Assembly (NCBI RefSeq): GCF_030757795.1
Contig: NZ_JAUQWH010000007.1
Span: 1-64,000 of the forward strand
Length of the DNA: 64,000 bases
Source of the DNA: Actinoplanes oryzae
Lineage (GTDB): Bacteria; Actinomycetota; Actinomycetes; Mycobacteriales; Micromonosporaceae
Direction of reading: 5' to 3'
In this document: positions 36,001 through 42,251 of the stretch, one piece after another
How positions within the stretch are numbered: the first letter of the stretch is position 1
Layout: each line of letters opens with the position of its first letter
Translations under genes and position numbers: made by a program
The notes under the pieces: model-generated
What the model saw: only the letters and a program-made list of their open reading frames with translations
The model's database searches: none
Told to the model about the DNA's origin: nothing

Positions 36001-37549
36001 CCGCCGGCGGCGCCGTGACGTGTGCGGCGGGCAGGTCGGGCAAGCCCCCGGGCCGCATCGCGGGCGGCAGGCTCACGCCATGCGGCACCGAGGCCGGCCC
36101 GTTCGTCACCGTGTGCTGCACCACGCGCCCCGCCCCCGGCCCCGGGACAGGGCCGCCGGATGCGGCGGCCGGCAGGGTCGGCGGCTGAGCGACCGGGTCG
36201 CCGTGTCCCGCAACCGGCGTACGCAGATCGAGACTGCCACGCCCGCCCACCGACGAGACCGGCGAGACGTCACCGGGAACGAAGCTGCGGCCGCCCAGGG
36301 AGGAGACCGGCGAGACCTCGCCCGGAGCCAGGTGCACCGGTGTGCCCTCGCCGCCGGTCGCGAGGCGCAGCGGTGGCGGCCCGGCGGCGCCGCGGCCGAG
36401 GTTGGCGGCCGGCAGCGCGTCGCCGTTCGACGTCACGGGCGGACGGCCGACGGCGTCGCCGCCCGGCGGAACGGTCCTGACCGCGCCGGTGGTGACCTGC
36501 CCACCCGGCGGCATGTCGCCGATGGTCCGCCCGCCGGCAGCTCCCCCGGGCGCTCCCGTCGCGGTCTGCGGGACCGGCGGCGGCGTGGTGAGGCCGTGCT
36601 CCACGGTGTGCGCGACGGTCTGCGGGTTGCCGTGCTCGGCCCCGCGACCGGCGTTGCCCAGGGCACCGGAGCCGGTGAAGATGCGCTGGTCCGCGCCGCT
36701 GGTGGTCGGCACGCTGTGGCTCGATCCGGGGGTGAACGGCACTCCGCCGGCATCGGTCGCGCTGACCGCGACCTCGTCGGGGTTGATCGTGACGACGTCG
36801 CCGCCTGTGCCCTCGGACGGCCGTGGCAGATCGACGACCGCGCTGTCGACGTCGGCGCCGGCGCCGGGACCGCCCTTCGGGGAGGGCAGGACGGCCGGCG
36901 CATCGGCGGGCCGGCCGCTGATGGTCCGCAGTGGCACGTCGTTGACGCCGCGGAAGGAGAACAGACCGCCGACCACCGCCGCGATGAGGACGCTGATCGC
37001 GATGCCGGCGTTGTACTCGGGAGTGACGCCGACGATCTGGGAGACAACGGCCGTGGTGCCAAACTCGAAGGCGACCTGGAGGGAGCCCCAGAACACGGTG
37101 CCGAGCGCAACGTCGATGACCGCGGTGACGATCCGGCCGGCGAGCTGGCTCATCGCGGTGAGCAGGCCGGCCAGCAGCCGGCCGAGCGCCGCCAGCACCG
37201 GGCCGAGAACACCGGCCAGGCCGATCGTGAGCAGTCCGAGGAGGGCCAGGACGACCTCGATGATCGACTGGGCCCGCTCCCGGTCGATCTGCTCCTGGAC
37301 CTTCTCCGCGTAGTCGTCGAGGAACTGCGCGAACTCCTGCGCGGAGTCCTGCACCTGGCGCAGTTTCAGGTCGACCAGGTTGGCCGCGATGCCCGCGGAC
37401 AGGCTGGCGAAGCCGATCCAGTCCACGCTGCGGTGGGCCGCCTTGATGTTGTCGCCCAGGGTTTCCAGGCGGTCGCCCTCCGCCCGCCAGTCCGCCGCGA
37501 GCTGCCGCAGCGCCGCCGGATCGGGATGACCGTTTCTCGGACCGCCCAT
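30038..37549 (-). CDS. Giant ESX-operon effector-like protein (2,503 aa)
   Basis: The N-terminus (1-200) resembles CpnT/WXG100-like effector heads: a helical region with W44-I-G46, then hydrophobic helices at about 95-145 and 181-199. A Pro/Gly/Val-rich linker (about 210-760) contains a doubled 16-aa motif around VSPVSSLGGR and a doubled 25-aa motif (ALEDRFQALGG). A very long charged helical region (about 780-2050) follows. The C-terminal 400 residues have an alpha/beta module (RVIVAPGTDLIPFL, RVVVHAPM) and end VLLDC, as in the other giants. The open frame extends to 37927, but ATG 37549 lies 4 bases after the stop of the WXG100 gene and begins the real domain, implying coupling. I infer a type VII substrate or surface protein; no catalytic motif was found. 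Confidence 0.78.
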   Translation of the reverse strand: MGGPRNGHPDPAALRQLAADWRAEGDRLETLGDNIKAAHRSVDWIGFASLSAGIAANLVDLKLRQVQDSAQEFAQFLDDYAEKVQEQIDRERAQSIIEVVLALLGLLTIGLAGVLGPVLAALGRLLAGLLTAMSQLAGRIVTAVIDVALGTVFWGSLQVAFEFGTTAVVSQIVGVTPEYNAGIAISVLIAAVVGGLFSFRGVNDVPLRTISGRPADAPAVLPSPKGGPGAGADVDSAVVDLPRPSEGTGGDVVTINPDEVAVSATDAGGVPFTPGSSHSVPTTSGADQRIFTGSGALGNAGRGAEHGNPQTVAHTVEHGLTTPPPVPQTATGAPGGAAGGRTIGDMPPGGQVTTGAVRTVPPGGDAVGRPPVTSNGDALPAANLGRGAAGPPPLRLATGGEGTPVHLAPGEVSPVSSLGGRSFVPGDVSPVSSVGGRGSLDLRTPVAGHGDPVAQPPTLPAAASGGPVPGPGAGRVVQHTVTNGPASVPHGVSLPPAMRPGGLPDLPAAHVTAPPAGLPASSAKVPADAAAARALEDRFQALGGPASSKAPVDAVAARALEDRFQALGGSAAKQPALPDVPRVEAPRGPADISGVRVPDQRPGAVTSGSAAPDAGRPLDAVGVRWRDDLFADTPATPSLMEQVKGLRGPKLPDVPGHEPGAVPRGAAPSPSPGAHGKLPDAPKDAPSDPVLNALDEAPAAPTGLERPKQLIDDLGGAAGLPRRELDDLVGKLSAYGDSVLGPDAESAVTRALVEDIGVRAGLDAHAARGFADRITSPDAAVSQAARAEFRTQVGASADLNRLTHRLVDMRIDHAEKAGVPMTQSFRTELTQALRAGDETAVTGVSGDLDRAVAARDVTRQAEADKAVRALDDRLDKLRSANDRDAVAASDAAAAEGAARDEFIHSFRDGLLAEIKQQAGESDASVELRTLEKSARPERDEFLAAVDAERAQQAQAHELHDLLASADDLGAHAGLRPEQIDQVRAEVETRYIDTLSLDEARLTLYEGVAGRAGMNPERAATLATRSLGDNVIGRHAMQVYRDELRDLRSTNSLIDRVVQQVGERFQELKLAFDEATRERLTQAYRQGDEAAAEEITIRLDVERALAERQAETAAFKAELELTNRFNALPRPEGPTASDPVTEPVGARAETPAENPQAPDVSVDAETQALFEGLDVPTGRLPHEDLPVLPDVPESPGLESLRAFGRDLAKDGGLDAAATEDLLKGIDDRWGPVVLDEAGRVEARWTLVKEMYRRLDATPDDAGLQSARPAGTRMQDLVGDNGTLRDAARVALRYELTSARKVQSLNERFAGLPELRAEDPVAPAAGDGDEPAARAVDQAVSSRDAFGKVLDELVTRPPAGGPARAEEGLPAPLGEEMLMREPLQHDSPRPVTRADLRYDPPPRAAAEPTPLEQFELELAERHAAAATAERDLHAAGLDADSRFRTAVADFRAANPDARFDLDAVRVDYDARIADAWRAEPLPSAWPGYVAAAAAGLPELLAQSEVGMGTKPAAEVRDPDRVIPEPAVAELAGEIFTRAAGIVDYEHGLDLPASVLDRMRDTFTDGLQRHYSDIHHGGSDERFAEDGGRAAVWEAYQERQLDSVRADLRLADRAWAAAQRAAVQFHALVGAGRLDSPDQALSELSLRAFGEQFATETLVLRQEHYYGLHELQQQAFREQLDELVRPVDDLAALDDAERDERWQQEKAELQADYARRLKTALLVEQQRPDLAVAFETALIEAAELTDRTGLATLDGLSPAAADAFRADFVTTGRRLFEETFAEAVRAGAHGYDSVFTRAETVWRHQYDHLRTALRQEAFVHLQVHRHDTALAAAVENYRTVSEEYGWDDVPETVYAKAREEFLADATAKLRASVREQLDPFAKSQAAHWDSLAGTIERSLGRYFNHDKLREYATRAEPPVPATVDAGRLAAPPAAYEEKAQPILDGVRDAVSAALRPDGREVPADVRDRVAAEIAAVVREADTAARKRAERGDNTATALAAATAELDERLSGLAASVPLRLSHQERASAELERAGHAFEGLLAPAEALPGAVTAGLSVAFANDWLTRHDRLFRGGAGVAKAAAVAAGLRELAGRVEITAPHHDVLSPDALRRVLLDVAATLPGGYTTAGSSVLLQRPGVPPNRLMTEIAAFFRPIPGHQRVIVAPGTDLIPFLTELTNRLGDPAQRSRVVVHAPMTPEPVLRTLVSRYGVTVAFAEPPAGTEPALPVTADGTPTLRRWAEHWLVRPGTEEPEGPYGLRRRGDSELFELPGDWVLEDLPWGLWARPASLVEPGLAADVRSGAVAGDAAIVVGVPGVEVPEPVVRAGLSLIGHLPVELGEPAVEWLSPLPELTPEAVPVVDLDTTLGGLSGVRTGAAEPGPASIAVDALRSAGHGAEAEAFLAEPDPALRDQGLIRLYRTGDAIRDVLPDLHLGLATPARSDAALAEILQLAGTALGGAFVVEGQMRQAARGLLTETRTELLSGLLMLVPIGDDRRPAVLRFAKVLLDC
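35846..35995 (-). repeat. Two-copy 75-bp coding repeat
   Basis: Two adjacent 75-bp copies (from 35846 and from 35921) encode the 25-aa motif ending ALEDRFQALGG in the linker of the 2,503-aa giant. The copies share a long identical core with scattered differences elsewhere. Confidence 0.8.
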
Positions 37550-37553
37550 GGTC

Positions 37554-38039
37554 TCAGTCCTTCTCGGGCTCGTGCCAGGGGTACGGGTTGTCGGTGTAGT
37601 CCGCCCGGATGGGATCGAGCGCGGTGTCCTGGCTCGGCGCCGGCTCGCCGTTCGTGGTCTCGCCCTCCTGGCGCATCTGTGCGCAGAAGGCGTCCCACAG
37701 ATCGGTGACGGAGTGCTCCGCCGCGTTGTAGTTCGCGGCGGCGACGATGACTCCGGATCGGGCCCGGTCCAGCAGCCCGGGCGTCTCGACGGACTTGCCG
37801 TCGGCCGCGGGCACTCCGAACAGCCGTTCCTGGATGTCCTTGAGACGGGCGTTGAACTCGTCGGCGGCGTCGGCGCTGTCCCCGATCCAACCGAGCTTGA
37901 GATCCTCCCACGTCCGGCCGATCGCATCCCAGTTGTCCACCAGGCTGTTCATGACGACCTTCATGTGCTCGGCGGCGTACTGGTGCATCGACTGCGGCGA
38001 CACGTAGATCTCCGTCGACACCAGGTTGTAGTCGGCCAT
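37554..38039 (-). CDS. WXG100-family protein with long tail (161 aa)
   Basis: This is a helical-hairpin ESX protein with the turn W51-I-G53 and export motif Y104-N-A-A-E108. It continues for about 50 residues beyond the usual 100-aa length with an acidic, Pro-containing tail. It heads the machinery operon and ends 4 bases before the 2,503-aa giant, so the pair are probably co-translated and may be exported as partners, as in WXG100/LXG-type effector pairs (inference). The upstream sequence GTAAGGGTGACGAG gives a reasonable RBS. I found no second small WXG100 protein beside it. Confidence 0.85.
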   Translation of the reverse strand: MADYNLVSTEIYVSPQSMHQYAAEHMKVVMNSLVDNWDAIGRTWEDLKLGWIGDSADAADEFNARLKDIQERLFGVPAADGKSVETPGLLDRARSGVIVAAANYNAAEHSVTDLWDAFCAQMRQEGETTNGEPAPSQDTALDPIRADYTDNPYPWHEPEKD

Positions 38040-38164
38040 CTCGTCACCCTTACTGCGGATCGGCGCACCCCGTCGCCGGAACCATAGCCACGGGACCGGC
38101 GTGTCCCTCCAGACCCGGTTCGGGGACGTTGCGGTCGCCCCGGCCCCGCGCGCAAAGGTGCGGT
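38040..38164. promoter_or_regulatory. Divergent control region of the machinery operon
   Basis: This 125-base gap lies between the WXG100 gene (minus) and the 225-aa gene (plus). GGGGACGT at 38122-38129 repeats the half of the palindrome at 20305-20316 in the other ESX divergent region, and GTCCC at 38104-38108 lies in inverted orientation to it. AAAGGTG precedes the plus-strand start. A common regulator site is possible; the match is short. Confidence 0.35.
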
Positions 38165-38842
38165 ATGGAAACCGACGCCGTACCCGTCGATCTCACGCAG
38201 ACCTGGAGCGGGGCCCGCACCGTCGACGGCGAGGACGCCTCGTTCGTCGTTCCCCCGCCGAAGTCGGACGGCAAGGGAGGGTACGTCGACGCGGACGGCA
38301 ACCCCGTCGATCAGTACGGCCACGACATCCCGCAGTCCGACGGCAAGGGCGGCTGGGTCAACGGTGACGGCGACCCGGTCACCCAGGACGGCGCGCCGCT
38401 GCCGACCGGCGACACACCCGACGCGCCCGACCTCAGCGACTGGAAGGTCAGCACCGGCGGCTTGTACGACGCCGAGAACACGGTGCTCAGGCTGACCGGG
38501 ACCGAGATCGACGAGTTCGAGCGGTTCCGCGACAGCGTCATGCAGCGGGCGAGCTGGATCTTCTACGCCCGCAATCACGAGGAGACGGTCGAGACCGAGC
38601 AGATCGGTGACCCGGTGCAGAGCAACAACTACGCCGCCTGGTCGCCCGGCCGGACCGAGCACTACGCCGAGGTCAAGGATCCGCACCCGGAACAGACCGA
38701 GCAGATCCAGTACACGCAGTACCAGCTGCTGCAGTCGGTGGGCTCCGTGCTCGAGCTGGTCGGCCAGTACGTCGCCAAGCTGAACAACACCGCGCAGTTC
38801 TACGCCGCGGCCGACATCAACTCCGCGCCTCCCACCGATTGA
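38165..38842 (+). CDS. ESX-substrate-like protein with DG repeats and YxxxD tail (225 aa)
   Basis: No named family recognised. The N-terminal third has a duplicated motif, SDGKGGYVDADGNPV and SDGKGGWVNGDGDPV, resembling the DG turns of the 1,502-aa repeat protein. The C-terminal half is helical (GTEIDEFERFRDSV; LLQSVGSVLELVGQYVAKL) and ends with Y213-A-A-A-D217, a YxxxD export-type motif. There is no signal peptide. ATG 38165 with AAAGGTG upstream is chosen over an upstream start with basic low-complexity sequence. It is divergent from the machinery operon and followed by a luxR gene, so it is probably a further type VII substrate. Confidence 0.7.
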   Translation: METDAVPVDLTQTWSGARTVDGEDASFVVPPPKSDGKGGYVDADGNPVDQYGHDIPQSDGKGGWVNGDGDPVTQDGAPLPTGDTPDAPDLSDWKVSTGGLYDAENTVLRLTGTEIDEFERFRDSVMQRASWIFYARNHEETVETEQIGDPVQSNNYAAWSPGRTEHYAEVKDPHPEQTEQIQYTQYQLLQSVGSVLELVGQYVAKLNNTAQFYAAADINSAPPTD

Positions 38843-38928
38843 GGTGCCGCCCGTGAACCGGGCGCCGGTGGCATCCGTCGTACATCCGGCCCGCGCCCGC
38901 GGGTGGCAGCCGAGCCGGAGGAGCCAGC

Positions 38929-39561
38929 GTGTTCGAGATCGCCGTCGTGTCGGAGCAGCCCGCCCGGCTCCGGGTGCTGGCGTCCGGCGCCGGGATGCGG
39001 GTCGCCGCCACCGTTCCCACCATCGGTGACCTGGCGGACCGGGGCGGACGCTACGACGTGGTCGTCCTCGACCTGCCGGACAACCCGCGCCCGGGCGACA
39101 TCGCGCGGACGACGGCGGCCGGGCCGCCCCTGGTCAGTGCGGACTGGCTCGAGGCGGATCTGTTGCCGGCGGTACGCGCCGGCGCCCGGGGGCTGGTCGA
39201 GCGGCACACCCGGATGCGGGACACCATCGACGCGTTGCGGGTCATCGCGGGCGGCGGGTTCTACGTGTGCCCGCCGCTGCTCGGCCGGTTCCGGACCGAG
39301 CTGGCCGGCGACGGCGACGGACCGCGGACCCTGGCGCCCCGCGAGATCGAGACGTTGCGTTTCATCGCCTCCGGTTTCACGCACGCGCAGATCGCCGCGC
39401 GGATGGGATTGTCGCGGGCGACGGTCGACACGTACGCCAAACGCATCCGCGCGAAGCTCAACGCCCGGAACCAGAGGGAACTCGTCCGCGCCGCCGCCGC
39501 GCTGGGCCATCATCCGGTCCGGGGGCCACGACCACCGCGGCCGGTCCCGGCCGACGGTTGA
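38929..39561 (+). CDS. Orphan LuxR-type regulator B of the ESX region
   Basis: This 210-aa protein is a paralog of the regulator at 20369, with the same layout: a receiver-like N-terminus with no obvious phospho-Asp and a C-terminal LuxR helix-turn-helix (APREIETLRFIASG, ATVDTYAKRIRAKL). The recognition helices differ at only a few positions, so both may bind similar sites. GTG 38929 has AGGAG 6 bases upstream. It lies 86 bases after the 225-aa gene, on the same strand, at the outer edge of the ESX region. A role in controlling the adjacent ESX genes is inferred from placement. Confidence 0.82.
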   Translation: MFEIAVVSEQPARLRVLASGAGMRVAATVPTIGDLADRGGRYDVVVLDLPDNPRPGDIARTTAAGPPLVSADWLEADLLPAVRAGARGLVERHTRMRDTIDALRVIAGGGFYVCPPLLGRFRTELAGDGDGPRTLAPREIETLRFIASGFTHAQIAARMGLSRATVDTYAKRIRAKLNARNQRELVRAAAALGHHPVRGPRPPRPVPADG

Positions 39562-39605
39562 GATCGCGGGCGACGGCCAGGCGTGACGGTCAGCACTGGC
39601 AGACC

Positions 39606-39613
39606 GAACGTTC
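39606..39613. promoter_or_regulatory. Palindrome upstream of tetR
   Basis: GAACGTTC is a perfect 8-bp palindrome flanked by partly symmetric AGACC and TGCC sequence. It lies 20 bases upstream of the TetR-family start, the usual place for an autoregulatory operator. The match is short and no binding evidence exists. Confidence 0.35.
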
Positions 39614-39632
39614 TGCCCGCTAGGATGGGCGC

Positions 39633-40238
39633 ATGACCCGCGCCGCCACCGAGACCAGGCCCTCCGAGGCCCGGCAACGGCTCCTCACCACCGCGACCCA
39701 GATCTTCTACGCCGACGGCATCCACTCCGTCGGCGTCGACCGGATCATCGCCGAGGCCAAGGTGACCCGGGCCACGTTCTACCGGCACTTCCCGAGCAAG
39801 GACGACCTCGTGGTCACGTACCTGCAGGATGTGCACCAGATGGAACGCACCGGCATCACCGCTGCCATCGCCGCCCACACCAAGGCGGCCGACTCGCTGC
39901 TGGCCATCGCCGACGCGATCGCCGCGAACATTCAGTCGCCGGGCTTCCGCGGCTGCGCCTTCCTCAACGCCGCCGCGGAGTTCCCCGACCCCGGCCACCC
40001 GGTCCACCAGCAGATCATCGCGCACCGCCAGTGGTTCCTCGACACCCTGACGACCCTGATGGCCCAGGTTGCCGAGGACACGTCCGACGCCGCCGCTCGC
40101 CACTTCGTCATGCTGCGCGACGGCGCCATGGCCGCCGGCTGCCTGCACGACCCCGCCCTGGTGGCCGCGACCTTCCTGCGCGGCGTCGAGGGCCTGGTCC
40201 GCATCCACGGCCAGCGCCGGCCCGCCACCGCCGGCTAG
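39633..40238 (+). CDS. TetR/AcrR-family regulator
   Basis: This 201-aa protein has the N-terminal TetR helix-turn-helix (about 14-60; TQIFYADGIHSVGVDRIIAEA, ATFYRHFPSKDDLV) and a helical ligand domain with FRGCAFLNAAAEF. It is of the same subfamily as the TetR at 57525, which also has a GCAF motif in the ligand domain. No obvious target gene is on the same strand; the neighbour at 40335 is convergent. Autoregulation through the upstream palindrome is possible. Confidence 0.88.
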   Translation: MTRAATETRPSEARQRLLTTATQIFYADGIHSVGVDRIIAEAKVTRATFYRHFPSKDDLVVTYLQDVHQMERTGITAAIAAHTKAADSLLAIADAIAANIQSPGFRGCAFLNAAAEFPDPGHPVHQQIIAHRQWFLDTLTTLMAQVAEDTSDAAARHFVMLRDGAMAAGCLHDPALVAATFLRGVEGLVRIHGQRRPATAG

Positions 40239-40334
40239 CGTCCCGGCAGTCACGAGGCGGGCCGCCCACGGCGCGCGACTGCGGCGCCGCGAGGCCGCCG
40301 AAGCTCGCCCTTGCCCAGCGGCCTGCCCTCGGAG

Positions 40335-41495
40335 TCATCCCAGGTCGAGGGCGCCTTCCGTCTCGGCCCAAAGCTCGCCGACCACAGCGTCCCGCGCCTG
40401 GATGCAGTCGCGGCTTCCGGTGGCCAGGTTGCCGCCGCCGGCCATGAATTCCGCGATGATCGACGCCTGCCTGGCCACCGAGTACATGCCCTGGCCCCGA
40501 ATCGGGTCGAAGCTGGCCACCGAGTCCCCGACGGCGAGAAGGCCGGTCGGGAAGGATGCCGCATCGACGACAGGGCGGTAGACGCCGGCCCGGTAGAAGT
40601 ACCTCGCGATCTCCCCGACCGGCCGTCCCCGGGCCGCCTCGCGGAAGACCTCCGGCAAGGCGGCGGCAAGGGCTCGAAGCTCATCGATCGTCACCTGCCT
40701 GCGGTCCCGTCCGTACGCCATCACCACCAGCTGCCAGAGATTTCCCTCCACCGCGTAGACAGCGGCACCCGCCGGACGATCGCCCCCGACGCGACTCGGC
40801 TCGGAGGTCACGAACTGATCCAAGGCACACACCACTCCTGGCCCGCCCGCGGTGTGGCGCCGCGCGAAGAGTGCCGTGGTGTAGCCGATGTTCACCGGGT
40901 GACGCAAGACAGCGGGCACTGGGAAGCCGGCCTGGCCGAGCCACCGGAACAGAGGTGAGTTGCGGCCCGTCGCATCGACCACCACGTCGGCGGCCAGTAC
41001 CTGCTCCGGATGCTCGCCGCCGCCGTCCTCGACCGGGCGGAGGGCCACTCCGTCGACCGCGTCGCCCCGGAAGCGGAGGCCGCCGGCTCGTGCCCGCCGA
41101 AATTCCACGTTGGGAAGTGCCCGCACTCGTCGGTAGATCTGGTGCTCGAGGAAGGGGCGACTCGCGATGAGCATGGTCACGTCCGGGAAATCGACGGGCA
41201 CACCGTCGGCGTACAGCTGGTGGCGGCCAGGCGAAGCCAGCTCCGCACCGAGGGCGACGGCGCTTGCCGTGAGGCCCGGGAACCAGCCCTCCAGCAAGTC
41301 CAGCCCGGCCGGTTGCAGGAAGTGACCGTGTCTGCCCTGCGGCACCGAGGGACGCGGAAGCGGCCCATGGTCGCGGTCGTCCCGTTCGAGCACCACGACC
41401 CGGCCCACGTGATCCGCCAGCACCCGTGCGACCAGAAGTCCGGCGAAGCTCCCGCCGATCACGCACGCGGTGCCGACCGTTCTTTCACCGGACAC
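40335..41495 (-). CDS. FAD-dependent monooxygenase/oxidoreductase
   Basis: This 386-aa protein has the N-terminal FAD-binding Rossmann motif (VIGGSFAGLLVARVLADH), a central VVDATGR segment and the second FAD motif LAVGDSVASFDPIRGQGM, as in p-hydroxybenzoate-hydroxylase/halogenase-type flavoproteins and geranylgeranyl-reductase-like enzymes. The halogenase WxWxIP signature is not seen. The substrate is unknown. GTG 41495 has GAGGGAG upstream. It lies 84 bases downstream of the response-regulator gene on the same strand, so it may be transcribed with the ABC transporter/two-component operon and take part in detoxification. Confidence 0.82.
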   Translation of the reverse strand: MSGERTVGTACVIGGSFAGLLVARVLADHVGRVVVLERDDRDHGPLPRPSVPQGRHGHFLQPAGLDLLEGWFPGLTASAVALGAELASPGRHQLYADGVPVDFPDVTMLIASRPFLEHQIYRRVRALPNVEFRRARAGGLRFRGDAVDGVALRPVEDGGGEHPEQVLAADVVVDATGRNSPLFRWLGQAGFPVPAVLRHPVNIGYTTALFARRHTAGGPGVVCALDQFVTSEPSRVGGDRPAGAAVYAVEGNLWQLVVMAYGRDRRQVTIDELRALAAALPEVFREAARGRPVGEIARYFYRAGVYRPVVDAASFPTGLLAVGDSVASFDPIRGQGMYSVARQASIIAEFMAGGGNLATGSRDCIQARDAVVGELWAETEGALDLG

Positions 41496-41579
41496 AGCTG
41501 CTCCCTCGCTGAGCCGAGGCTGACGGCATCACTGACACGCGGAACACGACGTCGCCGGAGAGGAATGCGTTCAGCGAGG

Positions 41580-42251
41580 TCAGTGCCGCGGCCGGACCAG
41601 CCCGGTGTCGTAGGCGAAGATGACGGCCTGGATCCGGTCACGGGCGCCGATCTTCGCCAGCACCCGGCCCACGTGCTTCTTCACCGTCGACTCGGTCAGG
41701 ACGAAGCGCTCGGCGATCTCCGGGTTGGAGAGGCCTTCGCCCACCGCGAGGAGCACCTCCCTCTCGCGGTCGGTCAGCGAGGCCAGGCGCCGGTCACCGG
41801 CGGCGTGCAGGGCGGGCTGACCGTCCGGGACGCGCTCGGTGTAGGCGGCCATGAGCCGGCGGGTGAGGCTGGGCGCGACGACGGCGTCTCCGGTCGCCAC
41901 GGCGCGGATGCCGGCCAGCAGCTCCTCCGGGAGTGCGTCCTTGAGCAGGAATCCGCTGGCTCCGGCGCGCAGCCCGGCGTAGACGTACTCGTCGAGGTCG
42001 AAGGTCGTCAGGATCAGCACCTGGGTACGCTCGCCGGTCGCGCGGATCCGCCGGGTCGCCTCGATGCCGTCCATCCCGGGCATGCGCACATCCATCAGTA
42101 CGACGTCCGGGCGCAGCGCCTCGACCTGGCGGACGGCATCCGCGCCGTTGCCTGCCTCCCCGACCACGCTCAGGCCCGCGGTGCTGTCCAGCAGCATGCG
42201 GTAGCCGTAGCGCTGCAACGGCTGGTCGTCGGCGATGAGGATCGTGGTCAT
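41580..42251 (-). CDS. NarL-family response regulator
   Basis: This 223-aa protein has a receiver domain ([29 protein letters not shown] with the phospho-Asp; final Lys in FLLKDAL) and a LuxR-type helix-turn-helix ([29 protein letters not shown]). Its ATG overlaps the kinase stop by 4 bases. It forms a cognate pair with the kinase upstream and probably controls the ABC transporter genes of the same operon. Confidence 0.93.
   Translation of the reverse strand: MTTILIADDQPLQRYGYRMLLDSTAGLSVVGEAGNGADAVRQVEALRPDVVLMDVRMPGMDGIEATRRIRATGERTQVLILTTFDLDEYVYAGLRAGASGFLLKDALPEELLAGIRAVATGDAVVAPSLTRRLMAAYTERVPDGQPALHAAGDRRLASLTDREREVLLAVGEGLSNPEIAERFVLTESTVKKHVGRVLAKIGARDRIQAVIFAYDTGLVRPRH

Noticed and set aside
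37550..37927. Upstream extension of the 2,503-aa giant
   Set aside because: It overlaps the WXG100 gene in another frame and is Arg/Ser/Pro-rich; the ATG at 37549 begins the real domain.
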